64,000 nucleotides of DNA from Ceratothoa steindachneri. Its lineage: Eukaryota; Arthropoda; Malacostraca; Isopoda; Cymothoidae. The notes beneath the pieces are model-generated. The model had not been told where the DNA came from and searched no databases. It was given only the letters and a program-made list of their open reading frames with translations. The position numbers and the translations under genes were made by a program. How positions within the stretch are numbered: the stretch's first letter is position 1; each line of letters starts with the position of its first letter. This document shows, piece by piece, positions 1-11,811 of this stretch. The stretch lies in contig OZ018321.1 in assembly GCA_963969495.1 (NCBI GenBank), positions 190,782,985 to 190,846,984 on the forward strand. Reading direction: 5' to 3'.

Positions 1-700
1 AAATCTTTGACACAGTTCTTTCTCGTCCGTCTATTTCTGAGCCATAACTGAATATCTTTCAGGAGTTTTCTAGCAGGTCAGTACATCACGTGAATATTTT
101 CCTCAACCAAGAACTGCTTCACCGAGTTTGTTGTGTCACGTAGAAATATCATGCATGAAAACAAGCTTATCTACTACCGATAGTCATAGATAGGGGATCA
201 AATGTTCGTGAAACAGGTTCTTGTATACCGCAGCGTTTATTTTGCCGCGTTAAAAAACGAGCCAACACGTCTCACACTCTAACGTTGCCACCTCAAAATT
301 TAAACGTCTTTTTCGTCCATGCAGGATTTACTTATTCACCTGGAATGTACCTTACATGCTGCCTCCATCCAATCCTCATAAATTGAATTTAGCTTCGTCG
401 CTGAAGTAGTTTCCCACTCCTCAGGACCTCAAGACTGCACAAAGCATGCTCATTAGCGAAGGCAAACCTAGCCGTTTTTTATCCCTTTGTCTCAAGCGAC
501 GTGAGACAATCCGGCGAGACACATTCAAGTTCAGGTTCTCTGCAAATTGATGTGAAATACCAGCTGCTGTCTCAAAGCGGTCCTTCATCGACATCCGTTG
601 CTTCGTGTGATCTTCCTGGGAGTGAATTTTCGAGGACGACCTGTTTTATTCGACGACTCTCGGGACACGATATCCTTATAGAGCTCTAATAGCCCTAAAA
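1..700 (-). pseudogene. Tc1-like transposase remnant, cut by window start
   Basis: Read on the minus strand this gives a broken transposase of the Tc1 family. The order matches the family: a GRPRK-type linker (KTGRPRKFTPRK, about 670-617), a second helix-turn-helix stretch (NVSRRIVSRRLRQRDK, about 525-465), then FSDEAKFNL with the first catalytic Asp (about 410-379), KNLFHEHLIPYL (about 215-185) and FMHD with a likely second Asp (about 165-150). Several in-frame stops and at least one frame change show it is dead. The N-terminal helix-turn-helix upstream of position 700 is not recognisable, and the C-terminal acidic residue is lost or lies beyond position 1. The open frame on the opposite strand at 501-689 is only its shadow. 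The family call is firm; the exact boundaries are not. Confidence 0.72.
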
Positions 701-1240
701 TCACACTTTTTTCACCAATTAAATATGTCTAAATGTAGGAAAGAGTCATTCCTTCTCTCTTTCACTCGACAACCCGCTTTCTGAAGGATTTGTGTCGACC
801 TTAAATTGTTTCGCCATCCAGATCAATGAGTAATACCATGAGGAGGAGTTTACACTACACGTAATGCAATGTTGCCATACATACGTTATGAATTTTTTCG
901 TCTAAACTGAAAGGTATAAGTTATCGTCCTCTAGTTTCTGTCGCACCCTTTCTCCAAATATGCACCCATAACTTTCCTAATAGGTATTTTTGATCCATTT
1001 TTCTATCAAATGAAACTTGAACAATATCTGAGTTAAATTTTCATGGAAATCAAACGAATATATTAAGAAAACCTATATTTTGGTATTTTGTTCTCTAGTT
1101 TTGGACATAATTGTACGAGGTTGAGTGTCTGGGTCCCCGAAGGTTGGGAGTATGTATAAAGGAAGGTTGATTATGTAAATGAATGTTTAAGGAGCAAATG
1201 GATGATATTGGGTAGGATAATTATGCATAGCAAGGGGTTT
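701..1240. other. Unassigned AT-rich sequence
   Basis: No gene, repeat unit or RNA recognised. It may include the outer end of the Tc1-like remnant. Confidence 0.4.
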
Positions 1241-1872
1241 GTGAAGTGGCCTTCTTTGCCTTATGCTCGAGGGTAAACCCTGACTGTGAAGTGGCCTTCT
1301 TTGCCTTATGCTCGAGGGTAAACCCTGACTGTGAAGTGGCCTTCTTTGCCATATGCTCGAGGGTAAACCCTGACTGTGAAGTGGCCTTCTTTGCCTTATG
1401 CTCGAGGGTAAACCCTGACTGTGAAGTGGCCTTCTTTGCCTTATGCTCGAGGGTAAACCCTGACTGTGAAGTGGCCTTTTTTGCCTTATGCTTGAGGGTA
1501 AACCCTGACTGTGAAGTGGCCTTCTTTGCCTTATGCTCGAGGGTAAACCCTGACTGTGAAGTGGCCTTCTTTGCCTTATGCTCGAGGGTAAACCCTGACT
1601 GTGAAGTGGCCTTCTTTGCCATATGCTCGAGGGTAAACCCTGACTGTGAAGTGGCCTTCTTTGCCTTATGCTCGAGGGTAAACCCTGACTGTGAAGTGGC
1701 CTTCTTTGCCTTATGCTCGAGGGTAAACCCTGACTGTGAAGTGGCCTTCTTTGCCTTATGCTTGAGGGGAAACCCTGACTGTGAAGTGGCCTTCTTTGCC
1801 TTATGCTCGAGGGTAAACCCTGACTGTGAAGTGGCCTTCTTTGCCTTATGCTCAAGGGTAAACCCTGACTGT
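1241..1872. repeat. 45-bp minisatellite, about 14 copies
   Basis: Head-to-tail units of 45 bp start with GTGAAGTGGCCTTCTTTGCC and differ from each other by only one to three bases. 632 bp divided by 45 gives 14 units. Because 45 is a multiple of three and the unit lacks stops in several frames, long repetitive open frames appear on both strands (for example 1246-1944 plus, 1187-1891 minus). Their extreme periodicity and lack of any domain make coding unlikely. High identity between units suggests recent expansion or homogenisation. Confidence 0.97.
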
Positions 1873-4800
1873 CCGATGGCCTACAATACAAGGAGCCTCA
1901 TCACTATGAAGGTTATTCTTATGCGGACACAAAATCATGACTGATTTTGTGATTGATAGGGCGCAAAAGGGGGATAATTATTTTGTAGCGAGGGTAATGT
2001 GCGCCAACCATATTTTCTGGTCAAGCCGTTAATAATGATAATGGTATTTTTATTGTATTTGTTAATAAATAAATCGTATGACAACGAGGGCATCTCGGCC
2101 ATAAAGTTTGTTTTTTTTTAACTAAAGTGGTGAAGTTAGGGAATATGAAAATGTGTTGTTTGTAAACAGCGTAATAAACATCTTGAGGGCTTGAAATTCC
2201 GGGAGGGGGCGGAACACTCCCGCCCTTCCTTCTATTCTTCTCACTTTTAAGAAAAGTACTTTTCGGCATATTCATTTTCCTCCTTCCCCTCCTTCGTCTG
2301 CCTACCCTGCTTTCGTGCATTTGCCCTTTTTTCGTCTGTCTGCCCTCTTTGTATGTCAAACAGGGCGCTCTATCGTCGGCGGGTGTAATTTGACCTCACT
2401 TGCTGACCATTTTATGACATTGTTTAGTATATGGATTTTACTGCAGATCAATTTTAGGAAAGGCCCTTAAGGCTCATGTGACTCGTTTACAACTCCCCTC
2501 GACTTGTGGGTCTGCTTAGGCGACGAGAGCAGGTGGGTACTCAGTTGAAACATAAGACCAGGAGTGGGAGGGTCTCTTGATCTTGGGCCTCCCACCTCTG
2601 GTGAGTGTGTGGTATATGAGGTCCCTTTGAGAAGTTACGTAGTTTCAAAACCAGAAAGCTAAGATATTTCTTGCGACCAACACTCGCTTTAGGGTTCTCC
2701 CGAAAACCGTACGCAGGCAGAGGACAAGGATCAGCATCCCTTTTAAAATACCCTCACCTTTCCAAATGACTTTCTAATCTATTAAGTATTTTTCGTATTG
2801 TTTGTGTTAAAGGTAAGTCATTGTAAGATCGTATTCAGCAAATCAAGTGAGTTTTGTTGTGATGTATCAATTTATTGTAAAATTTTAACGTCGCATGAAA
2901 CTTTGGTTATCTTTTAACAAGCTTTCAAATTGTTTTCAGAGTGCAAATGTACACTCTTTTCAAATCTTTAATCTTTATTTAATCTAATTATTTATCAAAC
3001 TCTTCATCTTTCTTAATTTCAAGCTTTCAATCGAGAGATTTTGAGACCTGCAGCAAATTTCTCTTTCATACGGGGAAAATTAGTTTGACTCAAGCTGCCT
3101 TTATCAAGCTTAGAACACCTTTATTTTCATATTCAAAGAACCTAATTCACCCTTTTTTACAACTACCTCCGAACTAACGAAAGAATTCGGGATTCAACTT
3201 TCACAAGTGTCTCTGGAGAAAGCATTTAACTTTTCCCAAAACAATTAATCCATCTCTTACATACTCTAAAATCCTTTCCAAACTAATAAAGAATAGTTAC
3301 ATCGGCGTAGATCAATACTAACACCCCTATCTTTCCCTCTAGTTACGAATCTTTTTTTAACAACTTTTTGGCATATATGCGCTCGTTAGATTTCTTTGTT
3401 TTAAGCTTTTTCCTGGCATATTTGTCTTTGTAAGAATTCCTCTTGTTTTCCTACCCTGCATTATAGCCCCCTTGGTCACATATAACAGTCTCTTTACCTT
3501 TCTAAAGATCACTTGGATGCGATGGTCAGAAAAATAACGAACCTAAACGGAGAAATAAAGCGAAATATCAAACTGGAGACTTCCCTTAGCACAAATTTCA
3601 GCATCGATAGGTTGGGGTAACGCTTCCCGAGGAGTTGTAACTAGATTCACGGTGAACTCCCGCTTCCCTTCTCAAAAGAGTCCTTCAAGACTTCCTTTAC
3701 ACAAAATGAGTTAATTTTCCCTTTTATTTGTGTTTTTAAACACTTTACTTTGAGGGATATTTTCTTGTAAAATTGTTTTCAAAATCATTGAGAATGGCAT
3801 CGGTTCTCAAAGTGTTAAATAAGTGTTAACACAAACGCGGGTGAGGGGTCTAGAAGAAGGAATAAAAGGAGCAAGACACATTGCTACGAGAAACGACGGA
3901 AAATGAGTAACTCTAAAGCAGACACTTCTAGGCATAAAGAGAAAGCTTTGTAGAAGGTGGAAAAAATTAAATTTGCTCCATGGTAGGAATAAGCGAATAA
4001 GCACGGCCAACCTGATCGCTGCGCAGTGATGAAAGGAAGCTTGTTAGTTGTTAGTGAAGATTTTTCCCACCAAGTGGATGATATAGGCAGCCGCAGCTGG
4101 TGATGATGATTTGATCGCTGAAGAAGCCCCAATATTGTTAAATGGAGATCACAATTGTTTCTCATCTTATTAAATTGAGGCAAACATTAAAATTTATATG
4201 GACATTGAGAACAATAATTTCCATCCTGTTTAAGATGTTTCTGTTAAATGCGAGGCCCCCATTTTAATAGCTTGGTTTATCAACAAACAACGTTTAAGAG
4301 GCTTCCGAGCAGTCATTTTAATTTTATTTCTTTCCTTCGGAACCTGAGCATTTCCCCGAACCCTTATTATTCCTCCCTTTCCTATTTCCCCCCCTCACAG
4401 TATTCTTCATTGCGAGTTTAAGTTATTAGTAAACTTTTTTTAATGTAAAGGATATCTAATGTAATTATTTGGTAAGGTATTATAAAGTATTTAAATGTTC
4501 AGTTTAACACTGAAAAAATAACTAGTCAATAAATTGCCACAAAAAATTCTATAGCACCAATCTGGAACTGCCACCAAGTGCATAGTCGCAGGTGATTTAA
4601 TTAGCCTAAAAGCTAGGCTACGTTGAAACAAAACTAAAAAAAAAAATCCCAAAAGGAAAAGGAAAAAATAGAGTAAAACTGCTGAAAATAACAAAGAACG
4701 GGAGGTGTGAATCCTTCCGGCGCCTGAACATGAAGCCAACACCAAACTATCATATGACGCTTAATTGAATCGGCTCTTATAAAAGAAATTCCCAACTTTA

Positions 4801-5033
4801 ATACTTCCGGCGGCCAATTCAATACTAATAGCTCAATAAGCAAGAAATTTATACTTCCGTTTCTCAAAAAAGCCGACACTTTCTCGCGTAATCCACCTTA
4901 GCGCCACTGATTTGTGTGTTTGTACGTTAAGCAACTTCTGTATGTCATTTGTTCACTAGCGACTGACAATGACGGAGGTCTCTGTTGAAACCTGGTTTCG
5001 CATATAAAATTAGTCCTATTACTGTGATTTTAT

Positions 5034-5036
<3 letters not shown>
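1873..5036. other. No gene seen
   Basis: AT-rich unique-looking sequence. Short open frames (2021-2359, 3807-4183 and 4491-4879, all minus) have no domain, biased composition or splice context that would support coding. A somewhat more GC-rich stretch around 2450-2750 is not assigned. Confidence 0.4.

Positions 5037-5094
<58 letters not shown>
5037..5094. repeat. (TA)n microsatellite
   Basis: Pure TA dinucleotide run of about 58 bp. It directly abuts the 3' end of the minus-strand Penelope-like element. Confidence 0.97.
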
Positions 5095-5097
<3 letters not shown>

Positions 5098-5204
5098 GAA
5101 TATGTACAACGGAAGGAAACTGAATTAAAAAGGGATTGGAGTTAGTACTTTCGTCTATTCGACATTTTCAAACTTAATGGTAAGAAAAATAAGACACCCA
5201 GTAT

Positions 5205-5663
5205 TTATACGAAGCACGTTTTAATGCTATCAAATAAGTCGGATTTTAGAAAAAGTGATAAAATTGGATCTAGCAAAAACAGCCCTGAGCTAATATTGAG
5301 ATTACTCTCCTTTGTGTGGGAGATTAAAAATGATACCAGGATATTTCTCTTTATAAAATCATTACTATGGATTATAGTATCAGTTTTTGACCAGTTAATT
5401 CCCTGTCCCATCTTGGAATTGTGGACAGCTAAGGCATTATTTAGATAACCCTTAATTACTGCATTTTTGTGTTGTTGGGTCCTTATGGAAACATTTTTGG
5501 AAATTTGGCCTACATAGAATGAATTACAATCTAAACATGGAATTCGGTAAATTACATTATTATCATTATTGGGACTATGCTCTATTAAGAGATTTTTTAA
5601 TGTAGGATTGTATTTAAAGGCTACCTTAATATTAGGTTGTTCTAGAATGGGCACTACAGACAT
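5205..5663 (-). pseudogene. GIY-YIG endonuclease domain of Penelope-like element
   Basis: 152 codons. The core reads VIYRIPCLDCNSFYVGQ, with the V-Y and F-Y-V-G pair matching the GIY and YIG motifs, followed by the helix with a conserved Arg and His (SIRTQQHKNAV). Cys residues between the two motifs fit the CxxC-like insertion typical of Penelope nucleases. This enzyme nicks target DNA for priming of reverse transcription. It lies just downstream of the RT frame but in another frame, so the single Penelope polyprotein is broken here. The nuclease frame itself has no internal stop. Confidence 0.82.
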
Positions 5664-5727
5664 AAAATTATCATGATAGGGTAAAATTAATAGGTTTTTA
5701 CGAGGTTGTATTGTCTCTAATTTACAA

Positions 5728-6426
5728 TTATAAAATGTTTTTTTGCCTATATTCTAGAAAGTACTTTGGGTAACATAAATTGGTAGCGATATCTTCAATT
5801 TTTGTGTATTCTTTATCTATATAGTCAGGACTACATATTCGAAGAGCCCTAAGATACATGGAGGAAAAAACAGCAGATTTTATATTTTTTGCATGACTTG
5901 AATAAAAATGGACATAAGATAAATTATTTGTCGGTTTCCTATAAACAGTAAATTTAAATCTATGTAGTTCTCTAATTATTAAGACATCCCAAAATGGAAG
6001 GCTCATATTTACTTCTTTTTCTACGGTGAATTTAATTGACGGAACCAATAAGTTGATAATTAAAAGAAAACTATCGATGTCAAAACTGTTGTTTAAAATT
6101 ACCAAGATGTCGTCAACATACCGGAACCAAACAATTTGAGTAGACCAAAGATTGGGGATCAACCTAGTTTCAAAAAATTCCATATATAAATTTGGCAATA
6201 AGGGAGATAAGGGATTACCCATAGCCATACCAAACACTTGTTCATAGAATTTGCCATTGAAACTAAATTTACATTTTTTAATACATAAACAAATAAGCTC
6301 AATAATCGTATTGGTTGGTAAAGGGAGGTCATAAGCATTTAGAATACAGGCTAGGAAGTCTAATAAGTCATCAATGGGCACTTTGGTAAATAATGAGGTA
6401 ACATCAAAACTGACTAGTCTCAGATA
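5728..6426 (-). pseudogene. Penelope-like reverse transcriptase (partial)
   Basis: Visible RT motifs in order: SFDVTSLFTKVPIDDLL (motif A), FGMAMGNPLSPLLPNLYMEF (motif B), WFRYVDDILVIL (motif C; YVDD at about 6120-6106) and FWDVLIIRE...VYRKPTNN (the thumb-proximal block typical of Penelope). The open stretch begins just after a stop upstream of SFDVT, and weak homology (FPWLKNSLDLCNKLNN) continues to about 6490, so the N-terminal half is lost by truncation or decay. The catalytic Asp residues are retained, but the missing N-terminus and the frame break before the nuclease make it non-functional. Confidence 0.85.
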
Positions 6427-6699
6427 TTATGTTACTCTCATATTGTTTAATTTATTGCAAAGGTCAAGGGAATTTTTAAGCCATGGAAATCAATGAAAAA
6501 ATTTCGAAATATATCCATCTCAACCAAGAACACTGTTTTATCCAGTAGCCGAAAACTCGCAGCAGCTACTCTCTTCTGATTTCTTGTCCCTTTATCTTAA
6601 AGCTACGCCTTTGCATAACTAATGTTCACTTTAAACTTATATAAGCGCCAGTTTTCCCCGTAAAATTCATGAGTAAAGAGAAATGAACTATCAAGGATA

Positions 6700-7430
6700 A
6701 CAAGAGGATGGATAACCTTAAGTATGCAGGGGAGGGGGAAACGGTAGTTTCATTGAACTCAGTGTACCCAAAGGTCCTATACGTCATGATCGAATACCAA
6801 AGTATGGAAATAATGGCTAAAATAATATATGAAGACATGGATAACATCGCCAAACTTGGGTCCTTCTTAAAAGAGCTTAATATGTTTTTGGAGAGAAATG
6901 GCATAGAAAAAATAAATTAATGGAGAAGGAAATGTTACAAGCCAAAACGAGTGAGGAAGTAGAAAAAAAAGGAAAAAAAGGAATAAAATAAACAGGGAAA
7001 AACAAAGAGAAAAAGAAAAATATAAGAATAAACGCAATTCAGGCGAAGGACCACAGTGTAAGAAGTCCTCAACCGAATCGGGAAGTGATAAAATCCCTGA
7101 AAGGAAAAGCTTACTGAGAGAAAGCAAGGAGAAGCGGAAAGGAAAAAACAACCATGGAGAGTGACAAATGCCAAAGAAGAGAAGAGAGAAGAAGTAAGAA
7201 AAGATGAGGAGGAAATTATGTAGAAAGAAATGAACCTTTACCTCTACTTCACAAAAGGTCGTCACTTTCCCAAAGAACTCACGGAGCTCAAAATCATTAC
7301 CATGATTGTGGATGGGAACTTTAAGCAGTTACCCAGGTCGGACTTCACGACGTATGTGGTGCAGAGAACACTGGTGTTGAGGAGACTGAAGGTTAGAGCT
7401 AAGTAATGATCAACCAAGAAGTATAAAATG
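6700..7430 (+). pseudogene. Possible ORF1-like region of a non-LTR element
   Basis: Short open frame 6708-6920 (70 codons), then Lys/Glu-rich coding-like sequence, then a stretch near 7230-7410 reading roughly ELTELKIITMIVDGNFK and FTTYVVQRTLVLRRLKV in one frame. Position just upstream of an endonuclease/RT remnant and the charged composition suggest ORF1 of the same retrotransposon. No zinc knuckle or RRM is visible, so the assignment rests on context. Confidence 0.3.
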
Positions 7431-7544
7431 GTAACATAACTGAATAAAACAAAAATATTAAGTTAAATCAAACCGACCTGAAGTGAAATAAAGATCATTT
7501 CTAGAAAGTGTTAGGCAGGTAGGACGCCGAAATAGTACTGGTCT

Positions 7545-9105
7545 GCGAACTTGATATGAGGATTGATAAGAAGGACTTAAAGCAAAATAATTATAACAGG
7601 TATTCGAAAAGTCACTCAAATGAGAGGTTTGACGGGGTTATAATTTATGTTAAGAAATATATAAAGTATAATCAGTTCGACGAAAGCTATATAGCTTTGG
7701 AATTGGAAACGCAAACACCATGCCATCGAAATGTGGGATACCAACCCCCCAGAAGAAATTACCTACCTTTACAAAACATTATGCCGGTATTCAAAAAATT
7801 CTCCTGTGATATTCCTCAGCGACAGGAATTACCAGCTGACAGCGTTGGAAGGGAAAGAAATAACAAACATTGACCGGAAAATAGCAAGAATTGAGGAGAG
7901 CCTAAGGGACGCGGAGGAGAAAGAGCATATCCAACGCGGCGATTGGAACCCTTCAGGTTTCAAGATAGTCACCCGAAATAGGAGTGAAATAGAAGAGATA
8001 AAGCTCATTTTAATAATAACAAGGAGAATAGACTCAACCTTGAAATTGTATAAAAGGAGAAGGGAGCTGCAGAGAGAACGCAAGGACCACATGAGAGAGC
8101 GGAATGACAGGATGTGGGAAGAAATGATAATTCGCCTTGACTTGGAAAGAAATTGCATACATTTTTTGCAATATATACATAAACATCGAGGTGCTCTGCT
8201 ATCGGAGAAGATGATAATAAAACATAAAATGAATATATGATGGAAAAAGAAGAAATAGAAGAGCTTTATTAGGACTATTGAAACAGATTGTTGAATATCA
8301 CCACAGGTGACAATACCAGCTTTAACGCATAGGTAATTGCCTAGTTGGGAAGGTTAGAGGGTGGAATGAAGATAGGATAGTATTGAGGAAAATTGAAATG
8401 GGAGAATTAAGAACGTTAATCCATGCCTCCAGATAGAAAGTCTCATAACCGTTAGGACTAACGATGAATAATTTTTGTAAATGTACCGGAGAACGTCTTA
8501 GAGTGGGCGCTTGAAATGGTTACAGGTTTTTTGCTTAATTTTATAGACAAAGTAATGGAAAAATTGTATGCAGGTAATTTTTTTGAACACCTAAGAAGTA
8601 ACTACGAGTTCTAGCCCTAACAGTTAGTCTTCATAAAAAGGAAAGGAAATGAGAGGGACTTGACCTTGATAGCTGAGAAGTTGGTCAAAGTTAAGCAAGA
8701 AGGAAATAAAGTGGGTCTTGCGATCGAGGCATACAACAGGCGTTTGATAAGGTTTGGAAGGACTTTTTAAAGTATCAAATAGTCGAGCTGGAACGGGGAT
8801 AAAGGATAAGCAGGTTGCTCTGCAGCTTTATCGGCAATAGATAGGCTTACATAGCGATCGGAAGCTAGGAAAGTCTCGTTTTAAAAACCATGGATAGGCT
8901 CCCGCAAGGAAGCTGTCTTTATCCGTTCTTCTATGCCATATATAGCAAAGATATGCCATTTTCAATAAACCGAGAAAAGGCCTATGTGAAGTTAGCTGAC
9001 AAAGCCATGCAAATCATCCCAACCTCAACCAGAACAGGTAAAAAAGTGGCTCGTAACACGATCAGGGAAATCCAGAACCTTAACGGGTACAAGAGAAAAT
9101 AAAAG
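7545..9105 (+). mobile_element. Degenerate non-LTR retrotransposon (endonuclease and RT)
   Basis: An apurinic-like endonuclease tract appears at about 7545-7850: SNERFDGVIIYVKKYIKY resembles the GGGVAIYV strand, and SPVIFLSDRNYQL resembles the GDFN motif with its Asp and Asn. A basic linker follows (7860-8240). RT signatures then appear in shifting frames: a finger motif RKGNERDLTLIAEKLV (about 8640-8690), an FDKVWKDFL motif-A-like stretch (about 8745-8770), MDRLPQGSCLYPFFYAIY (motif B, 8890-8945) and a decayed FADD-like KLADKA (about 8990). Many frameshifts and stops show it is long dead. It fits the Jockey/CR1/I group; clade not resolved. Confidence 0.6.
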
Positions 9106-9870
9106 AGTAAGACAAATAGAAATAAGTTTATAGTGATAAAAAACAGGTCTAGGAAGTATGGAGCGGAAATATAAGATTAGCGAGAGTAAAAGTATGACAG
9201 CTATGGAGTGTTACCCTGCTGTACCCGACAGTCCAGCTTAGAGGTTCCAGAGACTATCACTCAGGAATCCGTACATGATACAGACGAAGACAGGAAGAAA
9301 TTCATGGAATTGTGAAAATGAAACCTGTTAATGTGCTTCTAAACAACAGAATAGTGAAGAGTCAAAGTAAAAATAGAGAAGTGTTGAAAAAGGGATAATA
9401 AGTTGAGATTGAGAGACGGTGTTGGGGTGAAACAATTCGCAAGTAGCATGCAGAGAGAATGAAGACAGACACAGCTGTTGTATTTTTAGCATGAGACTAA
9501 TGAATTGATTGCATCGTAAGTTTGAAAGTAAATTACGTAAGTAATCAAAAACTAAAGGGAGGAATGTAAAGTAAAAGAGTACAATAAAGTGAAGTCAAAT
9601 AGGTAAGTGAGGAGAAATAAGAAGAGACACTCGGGTCACCTGGAAAATTTTATCATATTCTACTGCTCTCTTCTGCATTTCCTTTAGACAAATATAATTT
9701 ATATACTACTCTATGCCCTACAATTACATCTCACCTATTACACCATGAGAACCTTAAGTAAAATTCACTATGACCATGAGGATGACCGAGTTAGTCGAAA
9801 GAAGTCATGGACGAACAAACAATGGAACTTGATGACCTCTCTGATTCCAATCCTCCTCACGACAAATCAC
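9106..9870. other. No gene seen
   Basis: AT-rich sequence downstream of the non-LTR remnant; may contain its decayed 3' part. Nothing specific recognised. Confidence 0.35.
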
Positions 9871-9878
9871 TCTTTGTT

Positions 9879-10056
9879 CATCGTTTATATGACCAAGACG
9901 ATGATCGCCAGAGCTACAATCCTCAACCCCAAAAAAGGTTGATTCACTGGATAAAAACCTACACTTCGTTGTTCAAAAGGCTTCTTGAATCAACCTTTTG
10001 GGGGGTTGAAGATGGTAGCTCTGGTGGCGATCAGTGTTTTGGTCATATAAACGATA
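9879..10056. repeat. Foldback (inverted repeat) with tRNA-like arm
   Basis: Left arm 9879-9946 is the near-perfect reverse complement of right arm 9986-10056, with a 39-nt loop. The inner 26 bp match at about 24 positions (TGAATCAACCTTTT core), and the outer part shares GGTCATATAAACGAT. The right arm lies over a tRNA-like sequence. Confidence 0.8.
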
Positions 10057-10090
10057 AGCGCTTAATGACACAGGTTCAAATCCAACTTCT
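10010..10090 (+). repeat. tRNA-like / SINE head candidate
   Basis: Contains an A-box-like TAGCTCTGGTGG (about 10015-10026) and a perfect B-box consensus GGTTCAAATCC (10073-10083) about 50 bp apart, as in a tRNA promoter. The acceptor stem does not pair convincingly, so this is a tRNA pseudogene or tRNA-derived SINE head, not a working tRNA. Confidence 0.45.
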
Positions 10091-10239
10091 TTATTTATTT
10101 TCATATAACAGTTAAAATAGTTTGTCCTATCTTTCCGTTCTCTACATCTCCCATTTTCCTTCTTAAGCTTTTATTGGTTCATGTGATATTCTCCTAAGTG
10201 TTTTTCCGGGTTGTGTTACCAATTTTCATTTCCTTGGGC

Positions 10240-10242
<3 letters not shown>

Positions 10243-10290
<48 letters not shown>
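10243..10290. repeat. (TA)n microsatellite
   Basis: Pure TA run; right neighbour is a Penelope 3'-end fragment. Confidence 0.95.
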
Positions 10291-10291
<1 letters not shown>

Positions 10292-10398
10292 CAAGAGATA
10301 ACACGTGAATAAGTATAAATATTTGGTTGTACCACGTAGGGAAAAAGAGAGATTGATTGGAGATAGCACTTTCGTTATCTTAATAAAATTTTCAAACC

Positions 10399-10406
<8 letters not shown>
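10291..10406 (-). mobile_element. Penelope-like 3'-terminal fragment
   Basis: Minus-strand reading gives TTTGAAAATTTTATTAAGA, then TAACGAAAGTGCTATCTCCA, closely matching the 3' UTR of the element at 5095-5204. It lies between two (TA)n arrays with no coding sequence left. Confidence 0.6.

Positions 10407-10407
<1 letters not shown>

Positions 10408-10458
<51 letters not shown>
10408..10458. repeat. (TA)n microsatellite
   Basis: TA run directly abutting the left inverted repeat of a mariner element. Confidence 0.95.
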
Positions 10459-10462
<4 letters not shown>

Positions 10463-11696
10463 GTTGGGACGAAAGTAATGTCCGATTTTAGAGTATATAT
10501 TAAAAAGGAAAAAACTATGACTATGGAAATATTTAATCAGACAAATAACCTCAAAATTGCTTTCTAGAACCTCATTCCATCTGTCAACAACCTTATAAAT
10601 GCCACTCTTTTAAAATCCATTAAGTTTTGATGCAAAATATCAATCAACTCTTTTTCAACCTCTTCTCTTGATGTCAACCTAAGACCATCCAAATGGTTCT
10701 AGAATCCTTTAAACAAGTTATAATCAGAAGGAACAATGTCAGGAGAATATGGAGGATGAAGCAATATTTCCCAATCGACTTCCTCCAAGAGATCTTTGGT
10801 CATTCGAGTTGTGTGAGGACGGGCATTATCGCGATCGAGGATTACAATACCTTCTGTTGACTAAGGAGGGTCACCGTTGTCCCAAAGCGGCTTTCAAACG
10901 ACGAAGTTGATTGCAGTAAAGATTAGTATTAAATATTTGATTTTTATCTAACAGTTCATCATAGACAATGCTTAACTATCCCACAATACACTCAACGTGA
11001 TCTTTTTTGGATGAAGTGCTACTTTCGGTTGTTGAGAAAATCCGCTTCCTCGACTGATCTACGAAGGGTGGTGTTTAGCGTTATGATACGATCCACTTCT
11101 CATCACCAGTAACAAGCATGCTGTAAAAGTGTGCCTGAAGATTCGTGAAAGCGATGACTCACAGCAAGCGTTACGCTGTCGCAGACTCGCCGCGGAGTGT
11201 TTGTGCGGGACCCACTTTTCAATCATTGGGACCGTTCCAATTCTTTTCAGTTGACGTAGGTAGTCGTATAGGTTACGTTAAATTGTTCTAACAGGTGCCG
11301 AGAAGTATTATCAGTATTTGCTGGAACAACATCTTCCAACTCTTCTGAATTATGTTCATTTGGACGGCCTTCTTTTATCCCGTCCTTTAGACTGAATTCC
11401 TCACTTCAGAAACGGGAAAACCACCTCCTGCAATTTTATTCATTTAAAGCATCATCATTTTAAGTGCTCTGAATGGATTTTGTCGCTGTACTTCCATTTG
11501 CGACTTTTATGAAACTCATAAAGTAAAATATGTCTAATGTGATCTTTAGATGGGACGAACAATGGGATAAATACCGAAAAAGATTATAAACAATACCTTA
11601 TAATCTGAAAGAAAAAGGTATCAACAAGAGGCACTACTTTAATAAATACTATCTAAAATTTTATTCTAGAAAATCGGGCATTACTTTCTTTCCAAC

Positions 11697-11700
<4 letters not shown>
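10459..11700 (-). mobile_element. Mariner element with both inverted ends
   Basis: Near-full-length element of about 1242 bp. The first 31 bp (TCAGGTTGGGACGAAAGTAA...) and the reverse complement of the last 31 bp (TCAGGTTGGAAAGAAAGTAA...) differ at about three positions. Both ends lie inside (TA)n, consistent with TA target choice. The minus-strand transposase is broken but shows MLVTGDEKWIVS (first Asp, about 11120-11085), ILDRDNARPHT (second Asp, about 10840-10805) and PPYSPDIVPSDYNLF (third Asp, about 10765-10720), giving the mariner DD34D pattern. Multiple stops and frame changes rule out activity. Confidence 0.88.

Positions 11701-11743
<43 letters not shown>
11701..11743. repeat. (TA)n microsatellite
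   Basis: TA run joining the mariner's right end to a Penelope-like 3' terminus. Confidence 0.95.
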
Positions 11744-11748
<5 letters not shown>

Positions 11749-11811
11749 GAAAAACTCACAAAGCATCACGTGAGGGTAGCAAATGAATGCAATGTCCGGC
11801 AGGAGATTGCA

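Larger units (their letters stand above)
5095..6490 (-). mobile_element. Penelope-like retroelement, 5'-truncated
   Basis: Minus-strand element with reverse transcriptase (6426-5728) followed by a GIY-YIG endonuclease (5663-5205) and a short 3' UTR of about 110 bp ending at (TA)n. This RT then GIY-YIG order is diagnostic for endonuclease-bearing Penelope-like elements. The RT is missing its N-terminal part, and a frame change separates RT from nuclease. The 3' UTR, read on the minus strand, contains a GAAAATG...ACGAAAGTACTAACTCC block that recurs in other fragments in the window (10291-10406, 50770-50910). Confidence 0.85.

Noticed and set aside
501..689. 62-codon plus-strand frame
   Set aside because: Antisense to the Tc1-like remnant.
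1241..1872. CRISPR-like array
   Set aside because: Units are contiguous 45-mers without unique spacers; the context is eukaryotic.
1187..1944. Repetitive open frames of 133-234 codons
   Set aside because: They are produced by a 45-bp tandem repeat with no stops, are open on both strands, and have no start or domain context.
5224..5448. Plus-strand 74-codon frame over the Penelope nuclease
   Set aside because: Antisense to a clear GIY-YIG domain.
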